This document shows, one piece after another, positions 39,840-49,449 of a stretch of DNA of 64,000 bases (position 1 is its first letter; every line of letters starts with the position of its first letter). The DNA comes from Microglena sp. YARC (lineage: Eukaryota > Chlorophyta > Chlorophyceae > Chlamydomonadales > Chlamydomonadaceae). Location: contig CM039466.1 of the NCBI GenBank assembly GCA_022414725.1, positions 18,699,375 to 18,763,374 on the forward strand, read 5' to 3'. Made by a program: the position numbers and the translations under genes. The notes beneath the pieces were generated by a model. That model was not told the DNA's origin. It searched no databases and saw only the letters and a program-made list of their open reading frames with translations.

Positions 39840-39912
39840 TCTTTTAACCCTAAACCCTATCTTTTAACCCTAAACCCTATCTTTTAACCCTAAACCCTAA
39901 ACCCTAAACTTA
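39840..39912. repeat. interstitial telomere-like CCCTAAA
   Basis: CTTTTAACCCTAAACCCTAT repeated three times, then ACCCTAAACCCTAAACCCTA. Plant/green-algal telomere type, short and internal. Confidence 0.85.
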
Positions 39913-40087
39913 CACCTACCCTGTACCTAAACCTTCCATACACCTCCACTACCCTAAACCTACCCTTAACCTACAACTACCGCACTGTACAGGTGCAGCT
40001 GCATTCCAGTGCATTCTACAGAAGCACTGAGGGTTTTGCAATATATATATCCTTAAGGGGCACCGCGGGTAATATGGCTGAAGAACA

Positions 40088-40290
40088 TGGTGATGATAAC
40101 GCCTGGTGGGGCGTGGTATTAAGGGAACCCGTCGTACGCGGGCAGACGGTCTTCTACCTCAACTGGACAAGCTACCATCGCGGTTGACAACGACCTGCAA
40201 CGCTTAGGGCGACCGTAGGGGGAAGCGATCCCCCAACCCCACATCCTCAAAGCGATTTGGTGTACCACTAGACCAATTGATTCGCTGAAA
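40088..40290 (-). mobile_element. SINE, tRNA-headed family A
   Basis: On the minus strand it has a tRNA-like head with TTGGTCTAGTGGTACACCAA, then GTTGTCAACCGCGATGGTAG, TTGTCCAGTTGAGG, GGGTTCCCTTAATACCACGC and CAGGCGTTATCATCA. It is flanked by ATGGCTGAAGAACA (40074-40087) and GGGGCTGAGGAACA (40291-40304), 12 of 14 matching. Confidence 0.8.
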
Positions 40291-40304
40291 GGGGCTGAGG
40301 AACA

Positions 40305-40384
40305 CGGTGAATATAGCTAGCTCTGGCTTACACTATGATGTCCTTAACTTCACGTCCTGTCCGAATGTAACAATTTCGATTTCA
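40305..40384 (+). mobile_element. 80-bp LINE-tail element, second copy
   Basis: Begins CGGTGAATATAGCTAG, exactly where the 1385-1481 element begins, and ends TAACAATTTCGATTTCA. The flanks GGCTGAGGAACA and GGCTGAAGAACA form a near-perfect duplication shared with the adjacent SINE site. Confidence 0.8.
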
Positions 40385-40437
40385 ATGGCTGAAGAACAGT
40401 CGTTGTGAAGGTCCATTGCTGGAAAACCAGCACCTTT

Positions 40438-40819
40438 TTAAACGTCCACAACTGCAAACTTAGCATCTTTCAAAACGACCACATCTGCAAACCTAGCATC
40501 TTTTGAAAGGCCCATTGCAAGAAAACCAGCATCTCCAGAAACGTCCACAACTGCAAACCTAGCACCTTTTGAAAGGTCCAAGGTAGGAAAACCAGCACAT
40601 AAAACGTCCACGACTGCAAACCTAGCATCTTTTGAAACGCCCACAACTGCAAACCTAGCATCTTTTGAAAGGCCCACTGCAGGAAAACCAGCACCTTTTG
40701 AAACGTCCACAACTGCAAACCTAGCACCTTTTGAAAGGTCCAAGGCAGGAAAACCAGCACCTTGCAAAATGTCCACGACTGCAAACCTAGCATCTTTTGA
40801 AACGCCCACAACTGCAAAC
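40438..40819. repeat. minisatellite, left part, split by copia
   Basis: Units combine CACAACTGCAAACCTAGCAC, CTTTTGAAAGG and AGGAAAACCAGCACC. The same array continues at 47742-48470 after the copia insertion. Confidence 0.9.
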
Positions 40820-41143
40820 TATCAGCTTGAAATCACTCCGGTAGAGTGGACAGTAGATTAAAGCAGCGGAACAGACGCACCAATCTATACACGGAGACAA
40901 GGATAACGTTACAGACACAGGAGACCCATAAAGGGGCACCTGTGGTGAAAGGAGGCGGTAGACAGGAACCTAACAGGGTACAGATCAGACCGGAGACGTA
41001 GGTGACAGGAAGCTGCCACTGAGTCATCTCAAGATGACTCAGTCCCACGGGAAGCTGGCTCAGGAGAGCCGATAGTTCTAAGGGAGTACATAAGTAGTCA
41101 CCAAGTCATAAAACGCGTGAGAGCACCGCTATACATGCTGATA
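40820..41143 (-). repeat. 3' LTR of the copia element
   Basis: 324 bp, starting TATCAGC and ending GCTGATA (7-bp inverted termini, not TG...CA). Contains a GAGTCATCTCAAGATGACTC palindrome at about 41020-41041. Confidence 0.95.
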
Positions 41144-41215
41144 CTCCACCTATGACACAGGTGACATACAATAGTACTACTCCACCTATGGCACTGGTGA
41201 CATAGAACTATATGT
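41144..41215 (-). promoter_or_regulatory. polypurine tract, tandem copy
   Basis: On the minus strand the 3' LTR is preceded by CATAGGTGGAG, a short purine tract expected to prime plus-strand DNA. The block CTCCACCTATG..CAC.GGTGACATA occurs twice (41144 and about 41180), so there is a spare tract. Confidence 0.55.
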
Positions 41216-41516
41216 AACAAATTAAAAAAAAAAAAAAAAATCAAAGAACTCCGAAAAATAAAAATCGAGAGAAACTTCAAATGAAACCCGAAGGGTGTAA
41301 GGGAAGGTATGAAGCAAGGCAAAGAACCAAAATTTGCCAAGTGGATATAAGAGGACAAATAAATATCAAAGTCGGGTAACAACGGTATAGAAAAACCGAT
41401 CCGGGAATAGGAACCTAATGCCAATCAATGATAACTTAAAGAAACTCTAAATGTAACCAAAAATTCCAAAATACATGTAACCAAAATTCTAGAATACATG
41501 TAACCAAAAAATTGGT

Positions 41517-43376
41517 TTAAGGAGAAGCAGTCATTCCAAACATGCGAATGAAACGCCAGAACACCATAGGATCAAGGGGCTTGGTGAAGGGGTCAGCACA
41601 GTTGTCCTTAGTGTTAACATAGGCAACATCCACCTGGCCATCCTCCACCAGCTCCTGGATATAGTGATGGATGACATCAATGTGCTTGTTGCGAGGGAGC
41701 AGCTGACAGTCATTGGCCCAGCTCAAGGACCCCAAGTTGTCACCCTGAATGGTGACCAGGTCACAAGGCAGCCCTAGATCAATTCTCAACTTTTTCAACC
41801 ATTGCACCTCCCTGGCAGTCTGAGACAGGGCCTGATACTCAGCCTCACTGGAGCTAACAGCAACAGTGGGTTGCCTTTTGCTCATCCAGTTCACAAGGCA
41901 GCCTCCAGCGAGCACAGCATAGCCAGTCTGAGATCTCCTGTCAGACCCATCATCAGCAAAGGATGAGTCACTAAAGACAGTAAAAGAGAAACCAGGGCTG
42001 TGAGTGTAAGTGAGGCCCAGATGGGAATGTTCTCTCAAATACAAAAGCAAGCGCTTGGCTGCAGCCCACAGGGGGGCAGTGGGTTGAGCAGAAAACCTGG
42101 ACAGGTAGCTAACAGCAAAAGAAATATCAGGCCTTGTGCAGGTAGCCAGGTACAGCAGAGCCCCCACAAGAGAGAGGTACTGGCTATTAGAGGCCAGAGG
42201 TTCTCCAGGAGGATCAGTGACAGTGCACTTGGACATGGGAACTGAAAACTTGGGCTTGGTAGCAGCAGTGAGACCAAACTGCTCCACCAGCTCAACAATG
42301 TAGGAGTGCTGGGAGAGGTCGATCTTAACACACCTGCCGTCAAAATCAAGTGTACAAGTCATGTCCAATGAAAGGAACTGGACAGGTACACCCATTTCCT
42401 TGACTTCCCACCCAGCTGCTTCCATAGCCTTGATCAGCAAGGCATACCTATGCAGCTCACTAAAAGCACAGATAAAGTCATCCACATAGGTCAGGACATA
42501 GCTCCACCCACCAGTAGAATCCCTCCTGAAATACAGAGCAGGTTCAGCTTTGCACATGGTAAAACCGTGGGCAACCAAAACCTGCTTTACATCTTTGCTC
42601 CAAGCCCTGGGTGCCTGCTTCAAACCATAAAGAGATTTAATCAGCTTACACACAAGGGGAACATTGTCAGGACCAAGTTCATGAAAGCCCTCAGGCTGGT
42701 AACAGAACAGGTCTAGACCAGGTTCCAGCTTGGCATTCAAGAATGCAGTCTTGATGTCTAGCTGCCTCACAAACATCTTCCTATGAGTGATGGCAGCAAG
42801 GAGCACACGAAGACCTGCTTTAGAGGAGACGGGGGCATATACATCATGGTAGTCCAGCCCAGGACGTTGTAGAAAACCACGAACTACAAAACGAGCTTTA
42901 AAACGCAAAGAACCATCAGCCCCATGTTTCTTGACAAATAACCATCTGCCAGATAGAATCCTCTGCCTAGGAGGCTGTGGAGTGAGGACCCAAGTGCCAT
43001 GAGCATGGAGGGAGGCCATCTCATCCTTCATAGCCTGCAGCCAGAGATCTCTGTCAGGGTTGGTAGGTAACATTGCAGCTTTATAAGAGAGTTCAGTAGA
43101 GGTAGAAATAAAAGCCCCCACGTACAAGCAGTGTACTTGTACATGGGCAGCGGGGATATCAGCAGTATCAGCAGTAACCGGTAATAAAGCCCCCAGCGCA
43201 GCACTCATGCGTGGTTGAACAAGGCCGGCCTCCTTTGCCTCTAAATCGTCGAAGCCTGGGTACACTGGAACACCCCAGCCATACGCAGTATCTGACCCGG
43301 ACCAGTGTACGAGGTCATCACTCACATCATCTGTGACGGCCACATCGTCGCAATGCCTGGTCCGGTATAAAACCAC
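41517..43376 (-). CDS. copia pol C-terminal half: reverse transcriptase and RNase H
   Basis: About 619 codons. The RT domain has LDIKTAFLNA (motif A, near residue 206), KSLYGLKQAPRAW (near 247) and YVDD (297-300). The copia-typical SLVGALLYLATCTRPDISFA is near 402. RNase H follows with FSDSSFADD (near 468), SSSEAEYQAL (near 508) and a later QGDN. The C-terminal block NKHIDVIHHYI ... NCADPFTKPL is characteristic of Ty1/copia. All catalytic residues I can check are present. The frame opens at about 43397 without a good ATG and overlaps the integrase frame by roughly 70 nt, so expression would need a +1 shift or the copy has an indel there. Confidence 0.93.
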   Translation of the reverse strand: MVLYRTRHCDDVAVTDDVSDDLVHWSGSDTAYGWGVPVYPGFDDLEAKEAGLVQPRMSAALGALLPVTADTADIPAAHVQVHCLYVGAFISTSTELSYKAAMLPTNPDRDLWLQAMKDEMASLHAHGTWVLTPQPPRQRILSGRWLFVKKHGADGSLRFKARFVVRGFLQRPGLDYHDVYAPVSSKAGLRVLLAAITHRKMFVRQLDIKTAFLNAKLEPGLDLFCYQPEGFHELGPDNVPLVCKLIKSLYGLKQAPRAWSKDVKQVLVAHGFTMCKAEPALYFRRDSTGGWSYVLTYVDDFICAFSELHRYALLIKAMEAAGWEVKEMGVPVQFLSLDMTCTLDFDGRCVKIDLSQHSYIVELVEQFGLTAATKPKFSVPMSKCTVTDPPGEPLASNSQYLSLVGALLYLATCTRPDISFAVSYLSRFSAQPTAPLWAAAKRLLLYLREHSHLGLTYTHSPGFSFTVFSDSSFADDGSDRRSQTGYAVLAGGCLVNWMSKRQPTVAVSSSEAEYQALSQTAREVQWLKKLRIDLGLPCDLVTIQGDNLGSLSWANDCQLLPRNKHIDVIHHYIQELVEDGQVDVAYVNTKDNCADPFTKPLDPMVFWRFIRMFGMTASP

Positions 43377-45228
43377 CAGGTATAGCAGGGGGTGAAGTGA
43401 TCAACAACTCCCGCGAGCTATCCGAATAGGTGGACGGGGGATGGCGACTAGTGGGCAGTGGACCTGTACTAGGTTCCACTATGACCCGAGGCTGTCCTAA
43501 TCCTACGACTTCACCGACGAAACGTGGCGCAGAGGAAGGCCCGGCGACCCCCTGAGATTCGAATAAATTAGAGCTTGAAGGAACATCAGACTCCCCCTGG
43601 CCCAATGCCGCCGCACGCGATACAGCACCATCATTACCTGGCCTGGGACGCATCGTCATCCCATGACCAGTAAAGCGGTCAACAATCGGGGTTGGTAAAG
43701 GGCCCAGGACATTGTCAGTAGTATCAAGCCCTTTACCGATGATAGCGGCAGGGGTGCGAGAAAAATACTGAGATCCATCATAGGGAAAGAGCCCAGGGAT
43801 ACAGTTATAGCTAAACTGTTCATAGAAGAGCACATCACGACTCTCTACCACCTGGCGCAACTTCGGAACCCAAACAAAATAACCCTTACTCACCAGAGAA
43901 TACCCAACCAGTCTACCAGATAACGCCCTTTCGTCAAGCTTATTGCGCTTCTTCCCATTCACGAAGGTAACATAGCATGGGCACCCGAACACGCGCAATA
44001 ACGATACATCAGGTAGGACCCCAAAGAACAACTCATAAGGAGTCTTGTCACCCTGATTAGGCAGCCGGTTGCGTAGGTAACACGCGGCGAGGAAGGCATA
44101 GGGCCAGAAGGACTTAGTGAGCTTAGACTCCAAGTGAATGCTCCTAGCTACGTTCTGAAGGACCCCATTGTACCGTTCCACAGTCGCATTCTGCTGAGCA
44201 GTGTAAGCCATGGACAATTCATGCACAGCACCAACCGATTCTAACCAATCCTCGAACCACTTCACTATAAATTCCTTAGCCCTGTCAGACCTAAGACACT
44301 TGAAAACAAATCCATGCAGCTGAGTCATCCATCTGAGGATGGTAGTTTGAACTGCTAAGGGAGCTTCATCCCTGGTTCTCAAGCACAATACCTCAGCATA
44401 GCCAGAGTATTGGTCAGTGAGACACAGAACATAAAACTCCCCACGCAAGCCCCTAATATTAAATGGCCCCATGATGTCCAAGTGAAGGCGGTGTAATGGG
44501 GCACGGATCCTAGTTTTGCTTTCTTTAGGAAAAGGGATACGTTTTCCCTTAGCCTTCTGACAAGCATCACATGGGATCTTAGACAGTCTTTGCACCTGTT
44601 GGAGAGTGAGGGGTAAGTTCTGAACCAAACCCTTCCTTACAAGGTTGTGCATGGCATCATAGCCAGGGTGACCCAGCCGCCTATGCCACAACCATTCAGG
44701 AGTGGTAGGGATCACAACTCCACCATCCTCATCAACATCAAGAGCAAAAGCTGGATAATCTTCAGCACCATACAAACGGCCACGAGGGGTGTGACAAGGC
44801 CTACATGCAAACTTGTACACACCATCACTGGAGGCAGGGAAAGACCACAGAACAGAAGAGCCCTGTATGGCAGTACAACTAAGACTATCAAAATAAATCT
44901 TGCAGTTGTGAGCATGGGCAACAGCATTTACTGACATGAGGTTCACCGGACAGTGTGGGATGTAGAGAACATTGGTTAAAGTGATTGGTGTTGGTAACCA
45001 ATCACTACATAACACAATAGAACCCTGACCCACAGACCGTTGAACCACACCATCACCAAATTTAACTGCTGGCCCAGTCTCAGAAGCATGAAACACAGTG
45101 AACAAAGACATATCACCTGTGATTGACATCCCAGCTCCAGAATCAACATGCCAGACACCCTCAGACAGGCTCGGGCTGCAGACATTTGAAAATTTCGCAG
45201 TGCAAGAGAAAAGGACAGAGCGTACCTC
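43327..45228 (-). CDS. copia protease and integrase
   Basis: Opens directly after the gag TAG, in the same frame. The aspartic protease active site reads WHVDSGAGMS at about 45125-45155. The integrase zinc domain is H-x4-H-x32-C-x2-C (WHRRLGH ... CDACQKAKG). The catalytic core has LHLDIMGPF, LRSDRAKEF and NATVERYNG, with 35 residues between the second Asp and the Glu, as in active copia integrases. The usual DNGGEF appears as DRAKEF. The frame closes at TGA (43327) a few codons after an S/P-rich linker. No start codon is needed if TAG is read through. Confidence 0.92.
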   Translation of the reverse strand, partial: EVRSVLFSCTAKFSNVCSPSLSEGVWHVDSGAGMSITGDMSLFTVFHASETGPAVKFGDGVVQRSVGQGSIVLCSDWLPTPITLTNVLYIPHCPVNLMSVNAVAHAHNCKIYFDSLSCTAIQGSSVLWSFPASSDGVYKFACRPCHTPRGRLYGAEDYPAFALDVDEDGGVVIPTTPEWLWHRRLGHPGYDAMHNLVRKGLVQNLPLTLQQVQRLSKIPCDACQKAKGKRIPFPKESKTRIRAPLHRLHLDIMGPFNIRGLRGEFYVLCLTDQYSGYAEVLCLRTRDEAPLAVQTTILRWMTQLHGFVFKCLRSDRAKEFIVKWFEDWLESVGAVHELSMAYTAQQNATVERYNGVLQNVARSIHLESKLTKSFWPYAFLAACYLRNRLPNQGDKTPYELFFGVLPDVSLLRVFGCPCYVTFVNGKKRNKLDERALSGRLVGYSLVSKGYFVWVPKLRQVVESRDVLFYEQFSYNCIPGLFPYDGSQYFSRTPAAIIGKGLDTTDNVLGPLPTPIVDRFTGHGMTMRPRPGNDGAVSRAAALGQGESDVPSSSNLFESQGVAGPSSAPRFVGEVVGLGQPRVIVEPSTGPLPTSRHPPSTYSDSSRELLITSPPAIPGGFIPDQALRRCGRHR

Positions 45229-45690
45229 CTATTTCTTGTCCAAAGCATACCCATCAATCTGAGCCTGCAAGGAGGCCAGCTGCCGCGGAGTAAGCACACC
45301 TGGAAGGGCCAAGGCCATGGGCACCGGATTGGTAACCGGTGCACCAGGCTTGGTCTTACGCAGGTGCGGATGCTTCGTGAAACAGCGATCCTCCGAGTGG
45401 GTCGTCTTGCTGAGGCATGGGCCCCAAGTGCAATCCAGACGTCGCTTGTTGGAACCAGAACCCTGAGAACCAGATCCCTGCCCACGCTGAAACGCAGCAT
45501 TGGCAGGAACCTGGGGAGCGTCCCGGGACCAACCAGGATGCCTGGAGTCGGACCTGGGGAGAGCAATGTTCAAAATGTCGAGAGACCGATATGCCTCCAG
45601 ACAAGACCAGTAATCTACAGTCTGTCTGTTAGCCAACATCATACCGTACTGGATCCGCAGCGATTCAAATCGGATCAAAACGGATCCCAT
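45229..45690 (-). CDS. copia gag C-terminal part with zinc-knuckle-like motif
   Basis: 153 codons ending in GACAAGAAATAG. Carries ESLRIQYGMMLANRQTVDYW near the start, a Gly/Ser/Gln-rich stretch (FQRGQGSGSQGSGSNKRRL) and CTWGPCLSKTTHSEDRC, a Cys-x4-Cys-x5-His-x4-Cys variant of the gag knuckle. It overlaps the end of the upstream gag frame by 26 nt in the +1 frame. Protease-integrase follows in the same frame after the TAG, so gag and pol are separated only by a stop codon here. Confidence 0.8.
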   Translation of the reverse strand: MGSVLIRFESLRIQYGMMLANRQTVDYWSCLEAYRSLDILNIALPRSDSRHPGWSRDAPQVPANAAFQRGQGSGSQGSGSNKRRLDCTWGPCLSKTTHSEDRCFTKHPHLRKTKPGAPVTNPVPMALALPGVLTPRQLASLQAQIDGYALDKK

Positions 45691-47380
45691 TCACAATGGT
45701 TTCCATGGCGTGGCGCTGAGTGACAGGATGTCCAGCACTGCGGAGGTCAGTGCACAGACTGCGAACCATGCGAAAGAAATCATCGACACGGTCAGAAGGG
45801 CCCATGTGCGCATTATGAAGTTCGATACGCATGAGAGGGACTCTAGAGGCAAGGGCATCAGACTGCGTCTTCCGGATATCCAAAAGGATATCCCGAGAGG
45901 TGGCAAAGTCCTGGTATACCTTGACCATATCGTCCTCCATGTTCGCGAGCATCATAGTTAAACACATGAACTCCTGACGTTCGAGAGGCAGTGCACTGAA
46001 CCCGAACAGTGCAGGATCAAACCGAGACTCACCATGAATGAGGGTATTAGACCCAGCTCCAATCGCAGAAGGGACAGGAGCCAAGGACCTACGAATGTCC
46101 ATGAAATACTCCGCAGCAAGACCAGCGTCAAGAGCGCGCTGGTCGTCTATGTTCCTAATCACAGGAATGGACCTCGCAACACTCATAAGCAGCTCGAAAT
46201 CTGGGCTAACAGGACACAGAGGGACAGGCACTCGCACAAACTGATAACCAAGCTTCTCGTGATCACTACGCCTCGTACCACCAAAGGAAACACCATGATC
46301 TGGGGGATACAGAATCCCAGAAGTGACTGGACCAAGAAAAGAACGACACCTGGTACCAAGCTCAGAGAAAGCCATCACTCGGCGATGCCTCAGCTTCACA
46401 CTAACATTTGCCATTGTAGCCTGCATATCCATCCGACCGTACAAAGAGCGGTTCAAGGACTCACCATCCCGTCGATCCTGGTTGATCAGGCGGTAGTCCC
46501 GCAAGTTCAAAGTCGGAGGAGATCCACCAGTGAGCAGATGCTCCCAAGATTCGCATGACCGCGTATATAGCATAGGAGGAGGGCCAGGGGCAGGAGGCAG
46601 CTCCACCGGCGGAGGCGGAGGGGGTTCCAGGGAGGCACCAGCAGCAGAGGTGCGTGCAGAGGAAACAGCAGCCTCGCGAGAGCGAGTGTGGTAGCCAGGG
46701 AGGCCACGCTCCATGGGGGCAGATGCAGAGGAAAAAGAAGCAAAGCCCTTCAAGAAAGTGGGCTTAGCCACCTCCGGGTAAGCCGGGGGAACAGGCTCAA
46801 AGGGAGGCGCCGACGAAGGCTGAGGCTGATACACAGGCGAAAGCTCTCGATTAGGCATCTGCTGATCAGCAGGCTCATACACCGGCGAAACAGCGGAAGT
46901 CTCAAAGACACGAGTGGCAGCAGCAGATGGGGTCACGCCACCGAAGTCAGCACTCGTAGCACTCTTCAAGTCCTCCTCATCATCAGTAGTAGTAGAGTAG
47001 TCTTCATCATAATTGAAAGGGACGAAAGGAGGCTGCGGGTCTGATGCACAACGGATGATCTGTGTCTGTACACAACACAGCTTCATCAGGACATCCTCAA
47101 CATCAGAGGAAAGGCGTCGAACATTGAGAGAAGGAACCGTAAAGTTGGAGGATTGACCGGGGGGGGTTACTTCCTTGATGGCGGAAGGATCCTCCTCTCC
47201 GGCAGCAGAGGCCGCTGGCGCACAGTCGTCTAGCCAATCCAGAGGAACCTTCACCCCCGTTGGGAGGATTCGGTCGCATCCATTGCTCACAATGACACTG
47301 CGGATCCCACGAGCCCATGAAACACCATTAAGTTTGGTAAGTTTCACAAAGCCGGCAGGAGGCCCTCGCGGAAGTTGCAT
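45665..47380 (-). CDS. copia gag N-terminal part
   Basis: Starts at ATG 47380 (MQLPRGPPAG), 37 nt inside the 5' LTR. The first ~280 residues are Pro/Ser-rich with acidic patches (DEDYSTTTDDEEDLKS). The second half is helical, with a copia gag-like segment (RVPLMRIELHNAHMGPSDRV then DDFFRMVRSLCTDLRSAGHP) just before the frame ends at 45665. At the overlap the sequence holds a short direct repeat, GATCCGTTTTGATCCGATTT, where slippage or an indel could account for the +1 frame change. Longer than many copia gags because of the N-terminal extension. Confidence 0.8.
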   Translation of the reverse strand: MQLPRGPPAGFVKLTKLNGVSWARGIRSVIVSNGCDRILPTGVKVPLDWLDDCAPAASAAGEEDPSAIKEVTPPGQSSNFTVPSLNVRRLSSDVEDVLMKLCCVQTQIIRCASDPQPPFVPFNYDEDYSTTTDDEEDLKSATSADFGGVTPSAAATRVFETSAVSPVYEPADQQMPNRELSPVYQPQPSSAPPFEPVPPAYPEVAKPTFLKGFASFSSASAPMERGLPGYHTRSREAAVSSARTSAAGASLEPPPPPPVELPPAPGPPPMLYTRSCESWEHLLTGGSPPTLNLRDYRLINQDRRDGESLNRSLYGRMDMQATMANVSVKLRHRRVMAFSELGTRCRSFLGPVTSGILYPPDHGVSFGGTRRSDHEKLGYQFVRVPVPLCPVSPDFELLMSVARSIPVIRNIDDQRALDAGLAAEYFMDIRRSLAPVPSAIGAGSNTLIHGESRFDPALFGFSALPLERQEFMCLTMMLANMEDDMVKVYQDFATSRDILLDIRKTQSDALASRVPLMRIELHNAHMGPSDRVDDFFRMVRSLCTDLRSAGHPVTQRHAMETIVNGIRFDPI

Positions 47381-47417
47381 TATCAAAGCAGTGGTAGTGA
47401 TGAGGAGCCCAGTAACC

Positions 47418-47741
47418 TATCAGCTTGAAATCACTCCGGTAGAGTGGACAGTAGATTAAAGCAGCGGAACAGACGCACCAATCTATACACGGAGACAAGG
47501 ATAACGTTACAGACACAGGAGACCCATAAAGGGGCACCTGTGGTGAAAGGAGGCGGTAGACAGGAACCTAACAGGGTACAGATCAGACCGGAGACGTAGG
47601 TGACAGGAAGCTGCCACTGAGTCATCTCAAGATGACTCAGTCCCACGGGAAGCTGGCTCAGGAGAGCCGATAGTTCTAAGGGAGTACATAAGTAGTCACC
47701 AAGTCATAAAACGCGTGAGAGCACCGCTATACATGCTGATA
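47418..47741 (-). repeat. 5' LTR of the copia element
   Basis: 324 bp, apparently identical to 40820-41143 when read base by base. Immediately inside, the minus strand reads GGTTACTGGGCTCCTC, the expected primer-binding-site position. I cannot match it confidently to a particular tRNA. Confidence 0.95.
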
Positions 47742-48480
47742 CAAACCTAGCATCTTTTGAAACGCCCACAACTGCAAACCTAGCATCTTTTGAAAGGCCC
47801 ACTGCAAGAAAACCAGCACCTTTTGAAACCTCCACAACTGCAAACCTTGCACCTTTTGAAAGGTCCACTGCAAGAAAACCAGCACGTTTTGAAACATCCC
47901 CTACACCATTTGAAAGGCCCACTGCTAGAAACCTAGCACCTTTTGAGAGGCCCACTGTTGGAAAACCAGCACCTTTTGAAAGGTCCACAACTGCAAACCT
48001 TGCACATTTTGAAAGCTCCACTGCAGGAAAACCAGCCCCTTTTGAAACGTCCACAACTGCTAACCTAGCATATTTTGAAACGTCCACATCTGCAAACCTA
48101 GTACCTTCTGAAACGTCCACGACTAGAAATCATATACATTTTGAGAGGCCCACTGTTGGAAAACCAGCACCTTCTGAAACGTCCACAACTGCAAACCTAG
48201 CACCTTTTGAAACGTCCACATCTGCAAACCTAGTACCTTCTGAAACGTCCACGACTACAAATCAAACACATTTTGAGAGGCCCACTGTTGGAAAACCAGC
48301 ACCTTCTGAAACGTCCACAACTGCAAACCTAGCACCTTTTGAAAGGTCCAAGGCAGGAAAACCAGCACATTGCGAAACGTCCACGACTGCAAACCTAGCA
48401 CCTTTTGAAAGGCCCACCGCTGGAAACCAAACACCTTTTGAAAGGTCCACGACTAAAGATCGAACACCTAATGAAATGGC
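47742..48480. repeat. minisatellite, right part
   Basis: Continuation of 40438-40819: CAAACCTAGCATCTTTTGAA, AACGTCCACAACTG and GAAAACCAGCACC units, becoming irregular after 48400. Confidence 0.9.
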
Positions 48481-48539
48481 ACTGATGGAAATCGAACACC
48501 ATTTGAAAGGGCACTACTGGAAACCAGAGATTTCCCCCC

Positions 48540-48745
48540 TGTTAGATATAGCTTTCGCTACTTTTGATCCTGCTTTGGCCCCAATTGCTGCTATAAAAAA
48601 ACGAAACCTGTGGCTATAAATGGCCCTACCAAGCTTTAAAAAGCTATAAGGAGCTGAGCTGTCCCTGGAGGAGGCCTAGCCCATAAAGCTATACCCATAA
48701 AGCTATAAAAAAACCACTTTCTAAACTGGAACAAAAATCTGGAAA
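48540..48745. mobile_element. single-arm relative of the 19.5-kb foldback
   Basis: Shares GGCCCTA, AAAGCTATAA, TGTCCCTGGAGGAGGCCTA, CATAAAGCTAT and AAACCACTTTC with 19440-19700. The second arm is not evident. Confidence 0.55.
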
Positions 48746-49300
48746 CAAACACCTTTTGAAACGTCCACTGCTGGGAGATCCATCACATTTCCAAAGTATC
48801 TACTTGTACTTTCATTTCAAAAATCACCACGGATTATACTTATAATTTGACGTCAGCAGAGAGATTCGGACCCCGTTGTTTCCGCGACCGAGCTCTGAAA
48901 TCAGTGAAACGGATCCTGACCGATGTGACATATCGAAATGACATACTGGACATGTCAAGATAGACTAGTAGCAGGCTATCCTGCTGCACTGCTCGAGATC
49001 CGATGAAACACATTTCCGAAAAAGAAAAGAAAAACACTTAGAACTCCCTGGTTTCCATCTGTATAGCACGAGGGGACTTGGAATTGGAAGATGGTGAGCA
49101 GCCCAGAGTTGGCTGAGAGACCATGTAACAATCCAACCCTACTCCCCTCCATGTCCATGTTGTATGGAGCAAGCGAGCGCGTGCATAGTGCAGCTGTCGC
49201 ACACACTTCCGCCGCACGTCCATAGCACTAGGTGGTGCCCAGTGCAACTTGCAAATTGAGCAACTCGGTGCCATCCCTTTCCAGTGCAACGCTCTGCCCC
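48746..49300. repeat. dispersed fragment and unremarkable DNA
   Basis: 48885-48990 matches 53945-54025 (GACCGATG(T/G)GACATATCGAAA, GACTAGTAGCAGGCTATCCT). The rest has no recognised gene. Confidence 0.55.
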
Positions 49301-49400
49301 TTGGTACGCAAGCGCAAAGCGCGGAGCCCGGGGGGGGGGGGGGGGGGGGGGGGAGCATTGCTGACTGGTTTAGCCGGACCCATACGTCGCCATGCAGCGA
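49300..49400 (-). repeat. dispersed repeat with a long G run
   Basis: Reverse complement of 56373-56462 (GCGACG(T/C)ATGGGTC(C/T)GGCTAA, CCGGGCTCCG, CGCAAAGCGC), here with a G run of about 24 at 49330-49353. Confidence 0.7.
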
Positions 49401-49449
49401 CGGAATGGCGACACGCCACAACAAAAACAGTGGTCAGGGGATAGAGGAG

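Larger units (their letters stand above)
40820..47741 (-). mobile_element. complete Ty1/copia retrotransposon
   Basis: A 6.92-kb element with 324-bp LTRs that look identical, a 5-bp CAAAC target duplication (40815-40819 and 47742-47746) and gag-pol in copia order (gag, protease, integrase, RT, RNase H) on the minus strand. It inserted into a minisatellite whose two halves are continuous when the element is removed. Identical LTRs imply recent insertion, yet the coding region is split into four frames. Confidence 0.97.

Noticed and set aside
39840..39912. Chromosome end (telomere)
   Set aside because: Only a few CCCTAAA units, internal and flanked by other repeats.
41098..41424. Short minus-strand frame between copia RNase H and LTR as an env-like gene
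   Set aside because: Short, low in conserved features, and interrupted by a poly-T tract; not supported as an extra ORF.
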